Shown here piece after piece: positions 53,638 to 62,585 of a DNA stretch of 64,000 nt. The position numbers and the translations under genes are program-made. The stretch is taken from assembly GCF_000970305.1 (NCBI RefSeq), contig NZ_CP009517.1, positions 1,116,001 to 1,180,000 of the forward strand, in the 5' to 3' direction. The notes under the pieces were generated by a model that did no database searches, had not been told where the DNA came from, and saw only the letters and a list, made by a program, of their open reading frames with translations. Position 1 is the stretch's first letter. Every line of letters begins with the position of its first letter. Source of the stretch: Methanosarcina barkeri 3 (GTDB taxonomy: Archaea; Halobacteriota; Methanosarcinia; Methanosarcinales; Methanosarcinaceae).

Positions 53638-54922
53638 TAACTACAAATTAGGAACACTTGCCCTTCACGCTGGACAGGTCCCAGATCCAACAACAGGAGC
53701 ACGTGTTGTACCGATATATCAGACAACATCGTATGTTTTCAAGGATACCGATCATGCAGCTAATCTTTTTGGCATCAAAGAGCTGGGTAATATCTACACC
53801 CGAATAATGAATCCCACTACTGATGTTTTCGAACAACGCATAGCTGCCATTGAGGGTGGGACCGGAGCTCTCGGAGTCTCATCCGGTTCAGCAGCAATAG
53901 CTTATGCCCTATTAGCTATTACAAGAGTAGGAGACGAAATTGTATCCGGAAATAATCTTTACGGCGGAACCTATGAACTTTTTAATTACACTTTTCCCAA
54001 ATTTGGAAGAAAAGTGATATTCGTAGACTCAACGGATCTAGAAGCTTACCGGAAAGCTATAAATGAGAAAACCAGAGCTGTTTATATCGAGTCATTGGGT
54101 AACCCGAAACTTGATGTTCCGGATTTTGAGGCAATCGCAGAGATTGCTCATGAAGCCGGGATCCCACTTGTAGTAGACAACACAAGTGCTGTTGGGCTTG
54201 TTAGACCTATTGAACATGGCGCTGATATCGTTGTGCATTCGGCAACCAAATTCATTGGCGGACACGGAAACTCAATTGCCGGTTCTATAGTAGATTCCGG
54301 AAAATTCTCCTGGAATAACGGTAAGTTTCCGGAATTCACAGACCCTGATCCGGAGTATCACGGCCTGAAATACTGGGATACATTTTCAGCCTTTCCCGGA
54401 CTTGGAAATGTTGCATTAGTCTTTAAGATAAGGCTACAGCTTCTTCGAGATATAGGTGCAGCTATTTCACCTTTTAATTCATTCCTGTTGCTTCAGGGAC
54501 TTGAAACCCTGCATCTGAGAATACAGAGGCACTCGGAGAATGCCCTCAAGGTGGCAGAATATCTTTCTAATCATCCGAAAGTCTTGTGGGTTAATTATCC
54601 CGGTTTACCGGATCATCCAAGCCACGAACTTGCATCCAGGTATCTCAAAGGTGGTTATGGTGCACTGATAGGTTTCGGCGTGAAAGGTGGCGTTGAAGAA
54701 GGTAAAAAATTTATTAACTCTGTGAAACTGCTTTCACACGTTGCGAATATAGGAGATTCTAAAAGCCTCGTAATCCATCCGGCAACTACCACACACCAAC
54801 AATTAACCCCGACCGAACAGGAAGCGAATGGAGTCACGCCGGATTACATACGCCTTTCCGTAGGCACTGAGGATATAGAAGATATAATCTCGGATATAGA
54901 GCAGGCTCTTGAGCAAGTGTAA
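53630..54922 (+). CDS. metY: O-acetylhomoserine sulfhydrylase (MetY-like, Cys/Met PLP enzyme)
   Basis: A 430-residue PLP enzyme of the cystathionine gamma-synthase family. The PLP lysine is in [13 protein letters not shown], and the N-terminus [31 protein letters not shown] is that of O-acetylhomoserine (thiol)-lyases; the length above 420 with the PEYHGLKY insert supports this over cystathionine lyase. It makes homocysteine from O-acetylhomoserine and sulfide, or methionine with methanethiol. It overlaps SepCysS by eight bases and so is translated with it from the same transcript as tRNA-Cys. Confidence 0.9.
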   Translation: MTNNYKLGTLALHAGQVPDPTTGARVVPIYQTTSYVFKDTDHAANLFGIKELGNIYTRIMNPTTDVFEQRIAAIEGGTGALGVSSGSAAIAYALLAITRVGDEIVSGNNLYGGTYELFNYTFPKFGRKVIFVDSTDLEAYRKAINEKTRAVYIESLGNPKLDVPDFEAIAEIAHEAGIPLVVDNTSAVGLVRPIEHGADIVVHSATKFIGGHGNSIAGSIVDSGKFSWNNGKFPEFTDPDPEYHGLKYWDTFSAFPGLGNVALVFKIRLQLLRDIGAAISPFNSFLLLQGLETLHLRIQRHSENALKVAEYLSNHPKVLWVNYPGLPDHPSHELASRYLKGGYGALIGFGVKGGVEEGKKFINSVKLLSHVANIGDSKSLVIHPATTTHQQLTPTEQEANGVTPDYIRLSVGTEDIEDIISDIEQALEQV

Positions 54923-55288
54923 CTTAATGGCACTTTCTGATACAAGAGTTAATTTAGATCTCAATGCTACAAAAAGACATTAAAAAACTGTTAACTGATG
55001 AGGTAAAACTCATCTGTTTATTTTCAGTGACTTTACTTTGTCTATTTAATTCTGTTATACTTTTTTTTAAAATGTTCGGCTGAAAAACAAGAGTGATGTT
55101 CATGGGCTTTGAAAAATTACGATAGGGAATAATGTGCTGGGTATCTGGTAGGTTATTAAAGACCCTTTATCAACTCTTTTTGACAACCCCTCGACCCTCC
55201 TAACTTTTCAATACCTGAGTGCTTATTCCTGATTTTCCACTCTTTAGATCATAGAGTTTTTTAGTATTAGGAATTATCTGGATAGGAC
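54923..55288. other. Gap without gene
   Basis: No supportable frame or RNA. An AT-rich stretch with T-runs after the metY stop may terminate that operon. Confidence 0.4.
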
Positions 55289-55697
55289 TCAATTCAGTTT
55301 TTTCAGGATAATCCCCGGAGTTAAGAAGAAGTATAAAAGGCGCAGATGCCAGAGTCCCCAGATTATACTTGAGATTATGAGTGCTTTTTTTCTTTCAAGA
55401 GGAAGTAATTTAGGGAGTGAATAACCTCTCCAACCGAACTCTTCTCCAAAAGCTGAATGAAGTTTATGGTAGGAATGATCAGAATCTTTTAAATGCTCCT
55501 TACTAATGAACCTTCTAACAATAAGAGCCGAGATTCCGGGAAAAAACATGACAATAAGAGAAAATATACCCTGATATACGACTATGTTATCAGCAATATT
55601 TTTCTGTATGCAGCTGAATATCACATAATATAATTGTTAGGAAGAAAGTGAGTATGAGAAACCAGACAATTCCCTTTTTGTCAATTTTATCGTTCAT
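55289..55697 (-). pseudogene. Broken CPBP-family intramembrane protease
   Basis: From ATG 55697 (GGAGG four bases before) MNDKIDKKGIVWFLILTFFLTIIL begins a membrane segment, then the frame shifts near 55620. The next frame carries VRRFISKEHL, the CPBP motif EEFGWRGY and the second motif WGLWHL before stopping at 55289 without the C-terminal segments. CPBP (CAAX-like) proteases need both motifs, which are present, but shift and truncation make the gene dead. Confidence 0.75.
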
Positions 55698-55918
55698 TTT
55701 CCTCCAATAACGAGTTTAAGTGTATAAGCTTAATTTATTTGTTAAAGTTCTGCTTCTACTAAATAAATAGGTACTCAAAATCAATTCTTGAAAAGATTTG
55801 CACTTTTAATAGGGAAATCCGAAAAGTAATTTATCTCAAAAGCTGGTTTATGGAATAAGTAAAAAAGACAAAACAGAGTTTTCAGATAGTTTTTCCGAGA
55901 TCAAAGATCTATATATTT

Positions 55919-56746
55919 ATGGAACAGTATAATAAGTTGAATAACATAAAAGATGATACAATGAGCCTGAAAACTGTAAATTTCTATTATTTTTCCGGAA
56001 CCGGAAACACTTTTTTAGTGGCTAAGAAAATGGAGGCCACTTTTAGCAGAAATGGGGTTAAGGTAAATTTGTACAGAATTGAAGATTCAAAGCCAGATGA
56101 TATAAATTTAGAACATGCTATAGGTCTGGGGTTTCCTATAGCTGAATTTTCAACTTATGATTTTGTGTGGAATTTTGTAAAGTCACTTCCTGAAGCAAAG
56201 GGAACTAACGTTTTTATGGTAGCTACATTTGGAGGAATTTCAGGCGGGGTTGTAGGATCTATGAGTGAAATCCTGAAGAATAAAGGGTATACGCCTATAG
56301 GAGCTGAAGAGATCGTAATGCCTCCTAATATTTTTTATGTTCAGGACGAGAAAACCTGCAGTGTCAAGATAGAAAAAGGGATTAAAAAAGCCGAAGAATA
56401 TGCAATGGATCTTATGAGTGGGAAATCCAGATGGGATTCAGCTTCTGTATTTTCTGATATGGCTTATTACATATCTACGGCTTGTTTAAAGTTAACAGAG
56501 ATGAGTATAAATCAGAAATTAATACACCTGAAAACAGACATAGAAAAATGCACTAAATGCGGAATATGCATTAAACTTTGTCCTGTGGGAAATATATGTG
56601 TGAAAAACGAGTACCCAGAACACGGCTTTGAGTGTAGATACTGTTTGAGGTGTACGTCTTTTTGTCCGGCAAAGGCTATTTCCTGTCCTATTAATTATAA
56701 AGGGAAGACTTATAGAGCAGTTAAAGCCAGAGAACTTGTAAAATGA
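55919..56746 (+). CDS. EFR1-type flavodoxin-ferredoxin fusion
   Basis: A 275-residue soluble electron-transfer protein. A flavodoxin-like domain (residues 17-165) starts with the FMN loop FSGTGNTFLVA; a C-terminal ferredoxin domain has CTKCGICIKLCP and CRYCLRCTSFCP, two [4Fe-4S] clusters. ATG 55961 (MSLKTVNFYYFS) is an alternative start. It is convergent with the nitrogenase-like pair and could be its electron donor, but this is inference. Confidence 0.88.
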   Translation: MEQYNKLNNIKDDTMSLKTVNFYYFSGTGNTFLVAKKMEATFSRNGVKVNLYRIEDSKPDDINLEHAIGLGFPIAEFSTYDFVWNFVKSLPEAKGTNVFMVATFGGISGGVVGSMSEILKNKGYTPIGAEEIVMPPNIFYVQDEKTCSVKIEKGIKKAEEYAMDLMSGKSRWDSASVFSDMAYYISTACLKLTEMSINQKLIHLKTDIEKCTKCGICIKLCPVGNICVKNEYPEHGFECRYCLRCTSFCPAKAISCPINYKGKTYRAVKARELVK

Positions 56747-56868
56747 TCACCAGTTTTTATACATATTAAACATTTGATGATATACCAAACAATCAAAACT
56801 CACATATGAATTCAAAGTTCTTGCTTTAAAACTGAAGTGAAAAGAGTGGAAATAAAAGTTAAATCCAC

Positions 56869-58221
56869 TCACAAAGGCCCTGCATACTTACTCATAACGT
56901 CTTCCATTAGAGTAAGCCCTCCGCTGAACCCTGCGTAACTTCGCTCAAGTATTATGCGGTCGTATGACGGGAATGAAACCGTCAGATGTATGGCATTAAA
57001 TTCCGGGCCTGATATGAAAGTTTCAAGAGAACTTGCAAGCAGAAACATGAAATTCCTGTCTTTTAAATTTTCCCGAATCCTGTATGCATCCACTTCATAT
57101 ATTATTTCAGGCCAGGCAGGGGTTTCAAGTCCAGTTGTCAGTTCCTCATTTATCAGTTCACGGGCTTCTTCAGGTGGATTATCCGTTATCTGGACAATGT
57201 CTGGCAGATATCCCATTTCATTTGCAAGATATTTTGTAATGCTTACAGCTGAATTACTGTCTGCTACCACTGCAAAGTAAGGATGTGGCCTGGCGATTAA
57301 AAGTACATCCCCAACATATTCTGCAAACCTGTAAGCTCTTCTTTCCTCACTGGAGATCAGATATTCAATGACATCGGCTGAAACATCTAACCTTTCTCCT
57401 ATAACCCTCAGGAATTCCGATGTTTGCTTTGGCCCTATCGGTACCCCTGGGAAAGAGATGTAAGGAGTATCGAATTTTCCTTCGAGTTTCTTTGCAGTTT
57501 CATGCCCGACCCAGCTTGAAAGGACAATATTATATTCAGCTGCCGGAATTTTTTTCAGGTTCTCAAGCGCGTCAAATTCTCCTACGATTAGATTTGCTTT
57601 CAAGCCTATTTTTTCAAGCAGAGTTTTTATCGTCCTTGCTTCTCCCTTCCAGAATATGTGCTGGAAAGGAACTATTCCAAATACGTTTACCAGTCCTTTT
57701 TCTTTTGGAACTTTTTCTTCAAGGAGCTGGTCGATTACAGAGTCGAAAAAGTATTCGTAGCCTTCGTAGGAAGTTCCTGCAAACCCTGAGGTGTTTACAT
57801 GTATGATCGGAATCTCAGGGTTCTTTTCTTTATACCTTCTGATAACCGCCCCCACGTCGTCTCCTATGAGTGAGGGAACACAACCAGAGATGACTGCAAA
57901 TAACTCTCCGTTTACAAGTTCTACCGTTGACTCAATAAGACTTTCAAGTTTTTTTTCGCCGCCGAAAATTACATGCTCCTCAACTAAAGAGGAACAGGGA
58001 GTGCTCGTTCCTCCATAAGGCCCTCCTGCATTCTGGCCCCCACCGTAAAATTGGCCAAAAAGCTGCCCGATTCCACATCCTGCTCCCGAATGGAGTATGG
58101 GGACAACTCCAAATATACCTACTGCTGTTGAATAAGCCCCTGCGAGTGCGCAGGAGTAACGTGGTGCTTCAATAGCACCTGATATAACATTATTTGTCTC
58201 TAAAGGTTCACTTATTCCCAT
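56869..58221 (-). CDS. Nitrogenase-like component 1, K-type subunit
   Basis: A 450-residue protein of the NifK/NifN/BchB family. Cysteines C24 (RYSCALAG), C49 (GAGCGIG) and C114 (SGCVPSLIGDD) correspond to the three P-cluster ligands. STPCSSLVEEHVIFGGEKKL is typical of the nitrogenase-like branches rather than true NifK. It starts 12 bases after the D-type gene, with GGAG from that gene's end as ribosome-binding site. It should form an alpha2beta2 enzyme with the D subunit. No NifH, NifB or NifEN is nearby. Confidence 0.88.
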   Translation of the reverse strand: MGISEPLETNNVISGAIEAPRYSCALAGAYSTAVGIFGVVPILHSGAGCGIGQLFGQFYGGGQNAGGPYGGTSTPCSSLVEEHVIFGGEKKLESLIESTVELVNGELFAVISGCVPSLIGDDVGAVIRRYKEKNPEIPIIHVNTSGFAGTSYEGYEYFFDSVIDQLLEEKVPKEKGLVNVFGIVPFQHIFWKGEARTIKTLLEKIGLKANLIVGEFDALENLKKIPAAEYNIVLSSWVGHETAKKLEGKFDTPYISFPGVPIGPKQTSEFLRVIGERLDVSADVIEYLISSEERRAYRFAEYVGDVLLIARPHPYFAVVADSNSAVSITKYLANEMGYLPDIVQITDNPPEEARELINEELTTGLETPAWPEIIYEVDAYRIRENLKDRNFMFLLASSLETFISGPEFNAIHLTVSFPSYDRIILERSYAGFSGGLTLMEDVMSKYAGPL

Positions 58222-58233
58222 AATTACACCTAT

Positions 58234-59778
58234 TTACTCCTCTGCTTTCAGATAGTACAGAGAATTTGGCTGTTTATACCACCAGTCTTTATACGTACTC
58301 TGCGTTTTTTCTTTCATTGTCCGCTGGTATGAATGGCTTTTCAATGACTGCAAAAGGAAGTTTCCGAATGCAATCGCTCCCGTATAGCCGCTCTGGGCAC
58401 TCCAGGGGTGGGCATCGGACCTCAAGGCATGTACTCTTGTTACACCCTTGTCACGCTTGAATGCGCCTCCTTGGAACGGGCAGGTCATTGCGATATCGGG
58501 ATCTCTCTGGTTTGTTATATGTGTCTGTTCTGCAGCCTGGAAGGTATTTACCAGAATGTCAAAGTCCCCCATCTGCGCGATTAATTTTTCGAGGTCCTTG
58601 AGTATGAGGTTGTCAAAGTCCTGGCACATTGCAGCTGATGATTTAAGTCCGAGTTCGTCAAAGTATGGGACCTGAGCCAGAAGTCTTCCCTGCCCAAGTG
58701 CACCCAGCACTTCTACTTTCTCTCCATTGCCTTTGAAGTTTTCAAATTCCTGCCTGATTGCCTTCAGTTTAGGCAGCCATTTTTCGTGTTCTTCTTTGAT
58801 CAGGGCTTCTATTTCCCTTTCTTTTCCGGTATGCCTCCCGATTTCCCTTAGCCACTCGTCTGTGTGGGCAACTCCCATTGGGGAAGGATAGAGGAAATAA
58901 GGAATTCCGTATTCCTGCTTAAGCCCGCGGGCCAGATAGTCAGTATAGGTCGGGCACAGGGGTGCAGTAACTGCAGCTTCGGAAAGTTGTTCAAACTGCT
59001 CCACAGATGCAAATTCAGGAACGAAGTTAACTCTGAGACCGACTTTTCCCAGCAGGCGTTTTATTTCCAGCCTGTCCTGCCAGGTGTAAGAGAGCATGCT
59101 TGCTACATTTACCAGGTCTTTCTGTTTCTTTTCCGGCTTTTTGACAAGGTATTTCAGGACTGCATGCCAGAAAGCGTCATAACCTGTCTGGACGAGTCTT
59201 GAGCGTGAGCCTTCACAATGAATCGGGACTATTGTTGCTTTTATTTCGGGCTGGACCTGTGAGACAGTCCCTTCTATGTCCTCTCCTATTATTCCTGAAG
59301 TACAGGACGTAAGTACAAAGATTGCTTTTGGATTATACCGTCTCTCAGCTTCTTTTATAGCTTCCCTGAGCTTTTCGCCGGCACCGTAGACCACATCTCT
59401 TTCCCTGAGGTTTGTTGTCATCCAGTGAAGGTCAAAATTTGCAGGGCGGCCAAGTTCAACAGGTATATGCCTGTAGAGTTCACGGTAACCAAGTGCTGCG
59501 GACGAGCAGCCGACAGGTGCATGATATATAGCTACGGCGTCACGGATTGTTCCGATCCTTACTGAAAGATAGAAGTTCAGAACACAACCGCTTGACTGCT
59601 GAAAATTCCGTTCTCTTTGCCTCAGGCAGCCGGAACGGGCTTCTTTTGCAAGGTCACTTGCCTTTCCATACCAGACGTTGATACCGTTTGCCCTCTGTTC
59701 CCTGTTGGGACATGTATTCCGTGATAGGTCGATTCTTTCCTCGATCAGTTCATTTTCAGTAAGTTCTGTTCCTGACAT
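58234..59778 (-). CDS. Nitrogenase-like component 1, D-type subunit
   Basis: A 514-residue protein of the NifD family. C65, C91 and C159 match the P-cluster ligands. C275 (APLCPTYTDYLARGLKQEYGIPY) and H457 (AHPWSAQSGYTG) align with the two residues that hold FeMo-cofactor in NifD (Cys275 and His442), so a metal cofactor is likely, unlike in BchN or CfbD. The sequence around QRANGINVWYGKASDLAKEARSGC resembles methylthio-alkane reductase and other group IV nitrogenase-like proteins. With MetY nearby, release of methanethiol or sulfide from organosulfur compounds is a reasonable idea. It needs a reductase encoded elsewhere. Confidence 0.88.
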   Translation of the reverse strand: MSGTELTENELIEERIDLSRNTCPNREQRANGINVWYGKASDLAKEARSGCLRQRERNFQQSSGCVLNFYLSVRIGTIRDAVAIYHAPVGCSSAALGYRELYRHIPVELGRPANFDLHWMTTNLRERDVVYGAGEKLREAIKEAERRYNPKAIFVLTSCTSGIIGEDIEGTVSQVQPEIKATIVPIHCEGSRSRLVQTGYDAFWHAVLKYLVKKPEKKQKDLVNVASMLSYTWQDRLEIKRLLGKVGLRVNFVPEFASVEQFEQLSEAAVTAPLCPTYTDYLARGLKQEYGIPYFLYPSPMGVAHTDEWLREIGRHTGKEREIEALIKEEHEKWLPKLKAIRQEFENFKGNGEKVEVLGALGQGRLLAQVPYFDELGLKSSAAMCQDFDNLILKDLEKLIAQMGDFDILVNTFQAAEQTHITNQRDPDIAMTCPFQGGAFKRDKGVTRVHALRSDAHPWSAQSGYTGAIAFGNFLLQSLKSHSYQRTMKEKTQSTYKDWWYKQPNSLYYLKAEE

Positions 59779-59783
59779 TAATA

Positions 59784-59846
59784 CTACTCCGTAAGAGACC
59801 TGCTTTTCGTAGTTAGTTTGTCTCCAGTATGTTTTACTCCTGACAT
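59784..59846 (-). CDS. 20-codon upstream reading frame before the nitrogenase-like operon
   Basis: ATG 59846, directly after AGGAGGTG, starts a frame of 20 codons ending at TAG 59786-59784, five bases before the D-subunit ATG. The peptide begins MSG, as does the D subunit, and the surrounding bases are similar, hinting at a small duplication. It may be a leader peptide that controls translation. TAG can be pyrrolysine in this genus, but reading through would meet TAA two codons later. Confidence 0.4.
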   Translation of the reverse strand: MSGVKHTGDKLTTKSRSLTE

Positions 59847-60169
59847 CACCTCCTCTATTCGCATTAATGAATATATAAATCGGGAAATCAGCAAAAATGT
59901 AAGCTAGTTTCTCATTATCCGAATTTTTGCGGCAAAAAAGAAAGTTTGGAAATAATTCAGTATTTTGAACCGGATCCAGATGAATAAATGCATCTGAATA
60001 ATATCCTGTTTCAGTGTCCTGAATGATGATAGGATTTGTTCCGGTTCCGGATTAATTTGTTTATTCAGACCTGGGCAGGATAGGAAATTTTCAGTTTTTC
60101 CTCACTACGCCGCACGGCCTGGAGACCTGCCTGCCGTTTAAAAAAATAATGACCTGAAAACCGATATCG
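59847..60169. other. Promoter region of the nitrogenase-like operon and gap
   Basis: On the minus strand CGATTTATATATTC (about 59868-59882) is a likely TATA box, 35 bases before the upstream reading frame. GCCTGGAGACCTGCCTGCCG and neighbours (60115-60138) are GC-rich compared with the rest but I see no gene. No CACAATTGTG site is present. Confidence 0.5.
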
Positions 60170-60372
60170 CAGGTAGAAAGATGAGATTCTGAAGAAAACG
60201 TCTCGATTCGAAGGTTAGAGGAGTTGTTTTACTTAACTCCAGAAACCGATTTTTAATTCACAGCTGATATAGAACGCCTCCGCCAGCTAGCCTGGAGGCC
60301 CTGTAAAAAAAGGAGAAAGAGATAGCAATAGAGATAAGAAAAAAGAGACTTGAACCGATAAAATAAAAATCA
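60170..60372. repeat. Structured repeat element, copy 2
   Basis: Contains GATGAGATTCTGAA, TTTTTAATTCACAGCTGATATAGAAC, the hairpin core GCCTCCGCCAG-cta-gCCTGGAGGC (60278-60300) and the purine-rich tail GGAGAAAGAGATAGCAATAGAGATAAGAAAAAAGAG. It is closely related to copy 3 at 61140 and less to copy 1 at 8258. Confidence 0.7.
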
Positions 60373-60382
60373 GGAAGAGATT

Positions 60383-60844
60383 TTAAGACTCTCCTTTATG
60401 AAAAAGGAGAGTTTTTGTTGATGTAACATTGACACTGTAAATGGGATCTAAGTTTAAGATTTGTTCTTTGGAAAGACCTGAAGCATTAAATTCAACTTGC
60501 CCTTTGACAGAAATTGTAGAATTGGGACTTATGGTTTTGTTACCAATTATCTCATGATTCTCGGTTATTACTCTTGTTAAAAGATCTTTTGTAAAAATCG
60601 GTTCAACAGAGTCCAGATGAATTTCCTCATTTTCCTCACTATATAAGACAAAATCGTAATTAAAGGCCTGTATGCTTGTATTATTTGTACTATCAATAGG
60701 ACCTAAAACTACCGTGGATGACACTATTTTTAACCTGTCTTCTGCTTGGGAAGAGTTGCTGTTTTCCTTAAGCTCAACAAACAATATTATATCTAAAACT
60801 AAAAGAAATATTAAGATATTGCGCATTAAATTTTTATTCACCAT
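60383..60844 (-). CDS. Secreted or membrane-anchored hypothetical protein
   Basis: A 153-residue protein with one N-terminal hydrophobic segment (residues 8-24, NILIFLLVLDIILFVEL) and an outside part rich in N, S and T with several N-x-S/T sites (NNTS, NKT, NST, NAS, NVTS), which could be glycosylated. The rest is probably a beta-sandwich (TISVKGQVEFNASGLSKEQI). No family recognised. It lies between two copies of the structured repeat. Confidence 0.6.
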   Translation of the reverse strand: MVNKNLMRNILIFLLVLDIILFVELKENSNSSQAEDRLKIVSSTVVLGPIDSTNNTSIQAFNYDFVLYSEENEEIHLDSVEPIFTKDLLTRVITENHEIIGNKTISPNSTISVKGQVEFNASGLSKEQILNLDPIYSVNVTSTKTLLFHKGES

Positions 60845-61139
60845 ATCCTTCCTGAAACCAAATTAAAATGGTAGTTTTGATAGTAGATACTGTTTACTAA
60901 TGTCTGTTCAAAAAATGAATCAATTACTCAAAGCTAACTCATTGATCATTGCACAAATTTAAAAGTTCATGTTTGTAAATATATTTTAAGTTTTTCAAAT
61001 TGATTTCTAAGTACAGGGTTTTTTATGGAACGTTGAACATAAAAAATTACTTGGATACAGGATAGACGGTGAACTCAAAATTGCAATGGCACATCCCACT
61101 GCAAGCTATCGGGGCATTCAACTGAATCAACCTGAAAAC

Positions 61140-61420
61140 AGAATTGCAGGTAACAAGATGAGATTCTGAAAAGAAAACACTTCTTGATTTGAGAAATTGG
61201 TTTATTTAACCCGAAAACCTACTTTAATTCATAGCTAATATAGAACGCCTCCGCCAGCTAGTCTGGCGGCCCTGTAAAAAAAGGAGAAAGAGATATCATA
61301 GAGATAAGAAAAAAGAGATAAGAAAAAAGAGATAAGAAAAAAGAGATAAGAAAAAAGAGATAAGAAAAAAGAGGCTTGAAAAAATAGTAAAAAGCGATAA
61401 AACAAACGAAAATGAGCATT
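61140..61420. repeat. Structured repeat element, copy 3, with 14-bp tandem tail
   Basis: Same left part as copy 2 (GATGAGATTCTGAA...TTAATTCATAGCTAATATAGAAC) and the hairpin GCCTCCGCCAG-cta-gtCTGGCGGCC (61247-61270). Its tail has five tandem copies of GATAAGAAAAAAGA (61300-61372), an expansion not seen in the other copies. Confidence 0.7.
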
Positions 61421-61421
61421 T

Positions 61422-61490
61422 TTAAGCAGAATTCTGCTCTGTTGTTTCAAGGATATCCTGCAAATGATCTCCTGCATCACGCTTAATCAT
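61422..61490 (-). pseudogene. Truncated HEPN (HepT-like) toxin gene
   Basis: ATG 61490 overlaps the stop of the nucleotidyltransferase (ATGA), as in MntA-HepT pairs, and codes MIKRDAGDHLQDILETTEQN, the typical start of HepT-like HEPN proteins, but stops after 22 codons. The catalytic RxxxxH part is missing and the repeat element copy 3 lies directly behind, perhaps the cause of the truncation. Confidence 0.6.
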
Positions 61491-61828
61491 ATCTGCACGA
61501 TCTCTTCAAGAATTCTTTTCCCTATCCTCGGTTTTAAAGCGTTTTTCATGACAAGATCTACTTCTACACCGAGGATTTCTGAAAGCTCCTGTTTGAGCCC
61601 AATGAATTCAAGGAGATCAGGCTCTTTAGAGAATTCTACAAGAATATCGAGATCACTATCCTCTTTTTGTTCACTCCGAATGTAAGAACCAAAAATCCCC
61701 AGATAGCTGATATAGCTGATATTATACTCCTGTGTAAGTCTCGGAAGATGCTGCCTGAGAATTTTCGAGAAAGATGCTGCATCCTTTGCTTTTTTGTCGC
61801 TTGGTTTAATGACGGTATTGACTGTCAT
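61487..61828 (-). CDS. MNT-type nucleotidyltransferase (MntA-like antitoxin)
   Basis: A 113-residue minimal nucleotidyltransferase. GIFGSYIRSEQKEDSDLDILVEF contains the GSx10DxD motif, and the third acid is in VEVDLVMK. In MntA-HepT systems this enzyme modifies and silences the HEPN RNase. The partner gene here is cut short after 22 codons, so this antitoxin is an orphan. M1 at 61828 is supported by the overlap-free AT-rich upstream region only. Confidence 0.82.
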   Translation of the reverse strand: MTVNTVIKPSDKKAKDAASFSKILRQHLPRLTQEYNISYISYLGIFGSYIRSEQKEDSDLDILVEFSKEPDLLEFIGLKQELSEILGVEVDLVMKNALKPRIGKRILEEIVQI

Positions 61829-62063
61829 GTGTCCTCATAGGCTTGAGTTTAAGCTATTACTCGAAATTAATCCTGTAATATATTTTTGTGTTCCGTATTT
61901 AAAAGTAAGGCTCAATTTACTAGTTGCTATAAGATCAATAACCCTTGAGAAACACTCTTTGATTCTCCTTATAAATAGTGTATTTATAGAAAGAAATATT
62001 ATATAATTAATTGAATAAAAACGTTGGCTAAAAGTCTAAACTGTATATACAGAGGTAGAAGAA

Positions 62064-62294
62064 ATGCCACTTGTTGATATCAAACTCATTGAAGGTGTAT
62101 TCTCCGAGGAAGAGATCAAGAAGCTTATCAAGGACGTAACAGACGTTGTAGTCTCGTTCATGGGAGAAGACCTCCGTAGCTATACATTAGTAGTAGTCCA
62201 GGAAGTAAAAAGCGGAAGCTGGGGAGTAGGTGGACAGGCAATTGGATTGGAGGAAGTAAGGGCCATACAAGCAGGTACTTCAAAGAAGCCCTAA
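62064..62294 (+). CDS. 4-oxalocrotonate tautomerase family protein
   Basis: A 76-residue protein beginning M-P-L-V-D-I: after loss of methionine, Pro1 is the catalytic base of the tautomerase superfamily. R38-region (EDLRSYTLVVVQEV) and WGVGG match the 4-OT pattern. Active as a hexamer or dimer in the cytoplasm; its role in methanogens is unknown. AGAGGTAGAAGAA precedes the ATG. Confidence 0.87.
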   Translation: MPLVDIKLIEGVFSEEEIKKLIKDVTDVVVSFMGEDLRSYTLVVVQEVKSGSWGVGGQAIGLEEVRAIQAGTSKKP

Positions 62295-62585
62295 GCCATA
62301 CTAAGGAAAAAACGGAGATTAGCTGGCAGGATTTGATGTCTGCTAGCGATCTCACCGTTCCTATGCACAATTACTGTTAATATCCTCAGAGAATAAAACG
62401 CTTTAGAAAGCGGAGTGAAAGTATTGTCTAATGTTGTTATGAGCAATTAACTGGTTAAACTGAACAGCCTGGTATGTTTTTGTTTATTTATTTTAGTCTC
62501 TTGAAGCTGATTTAGATAAGTTTTCTAGAAAGCTGGTCTATATGATTTATTTTACCATTTTTTATATCGGCTTTTTACAGACTAA
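62295..62585. other. Gap without gene
   Basis: Nothing supportable between the tautomerase and the frameshifted fragment. Confidence 0.4.

Noticed and set aside
59784-59846. Pyrrolysine read-through joining the upstream frame to the D subunit
   Set aside because: TAT TAA follows the TAG in frame, so read-through would end after one more residue and the D subunit is in another frame.
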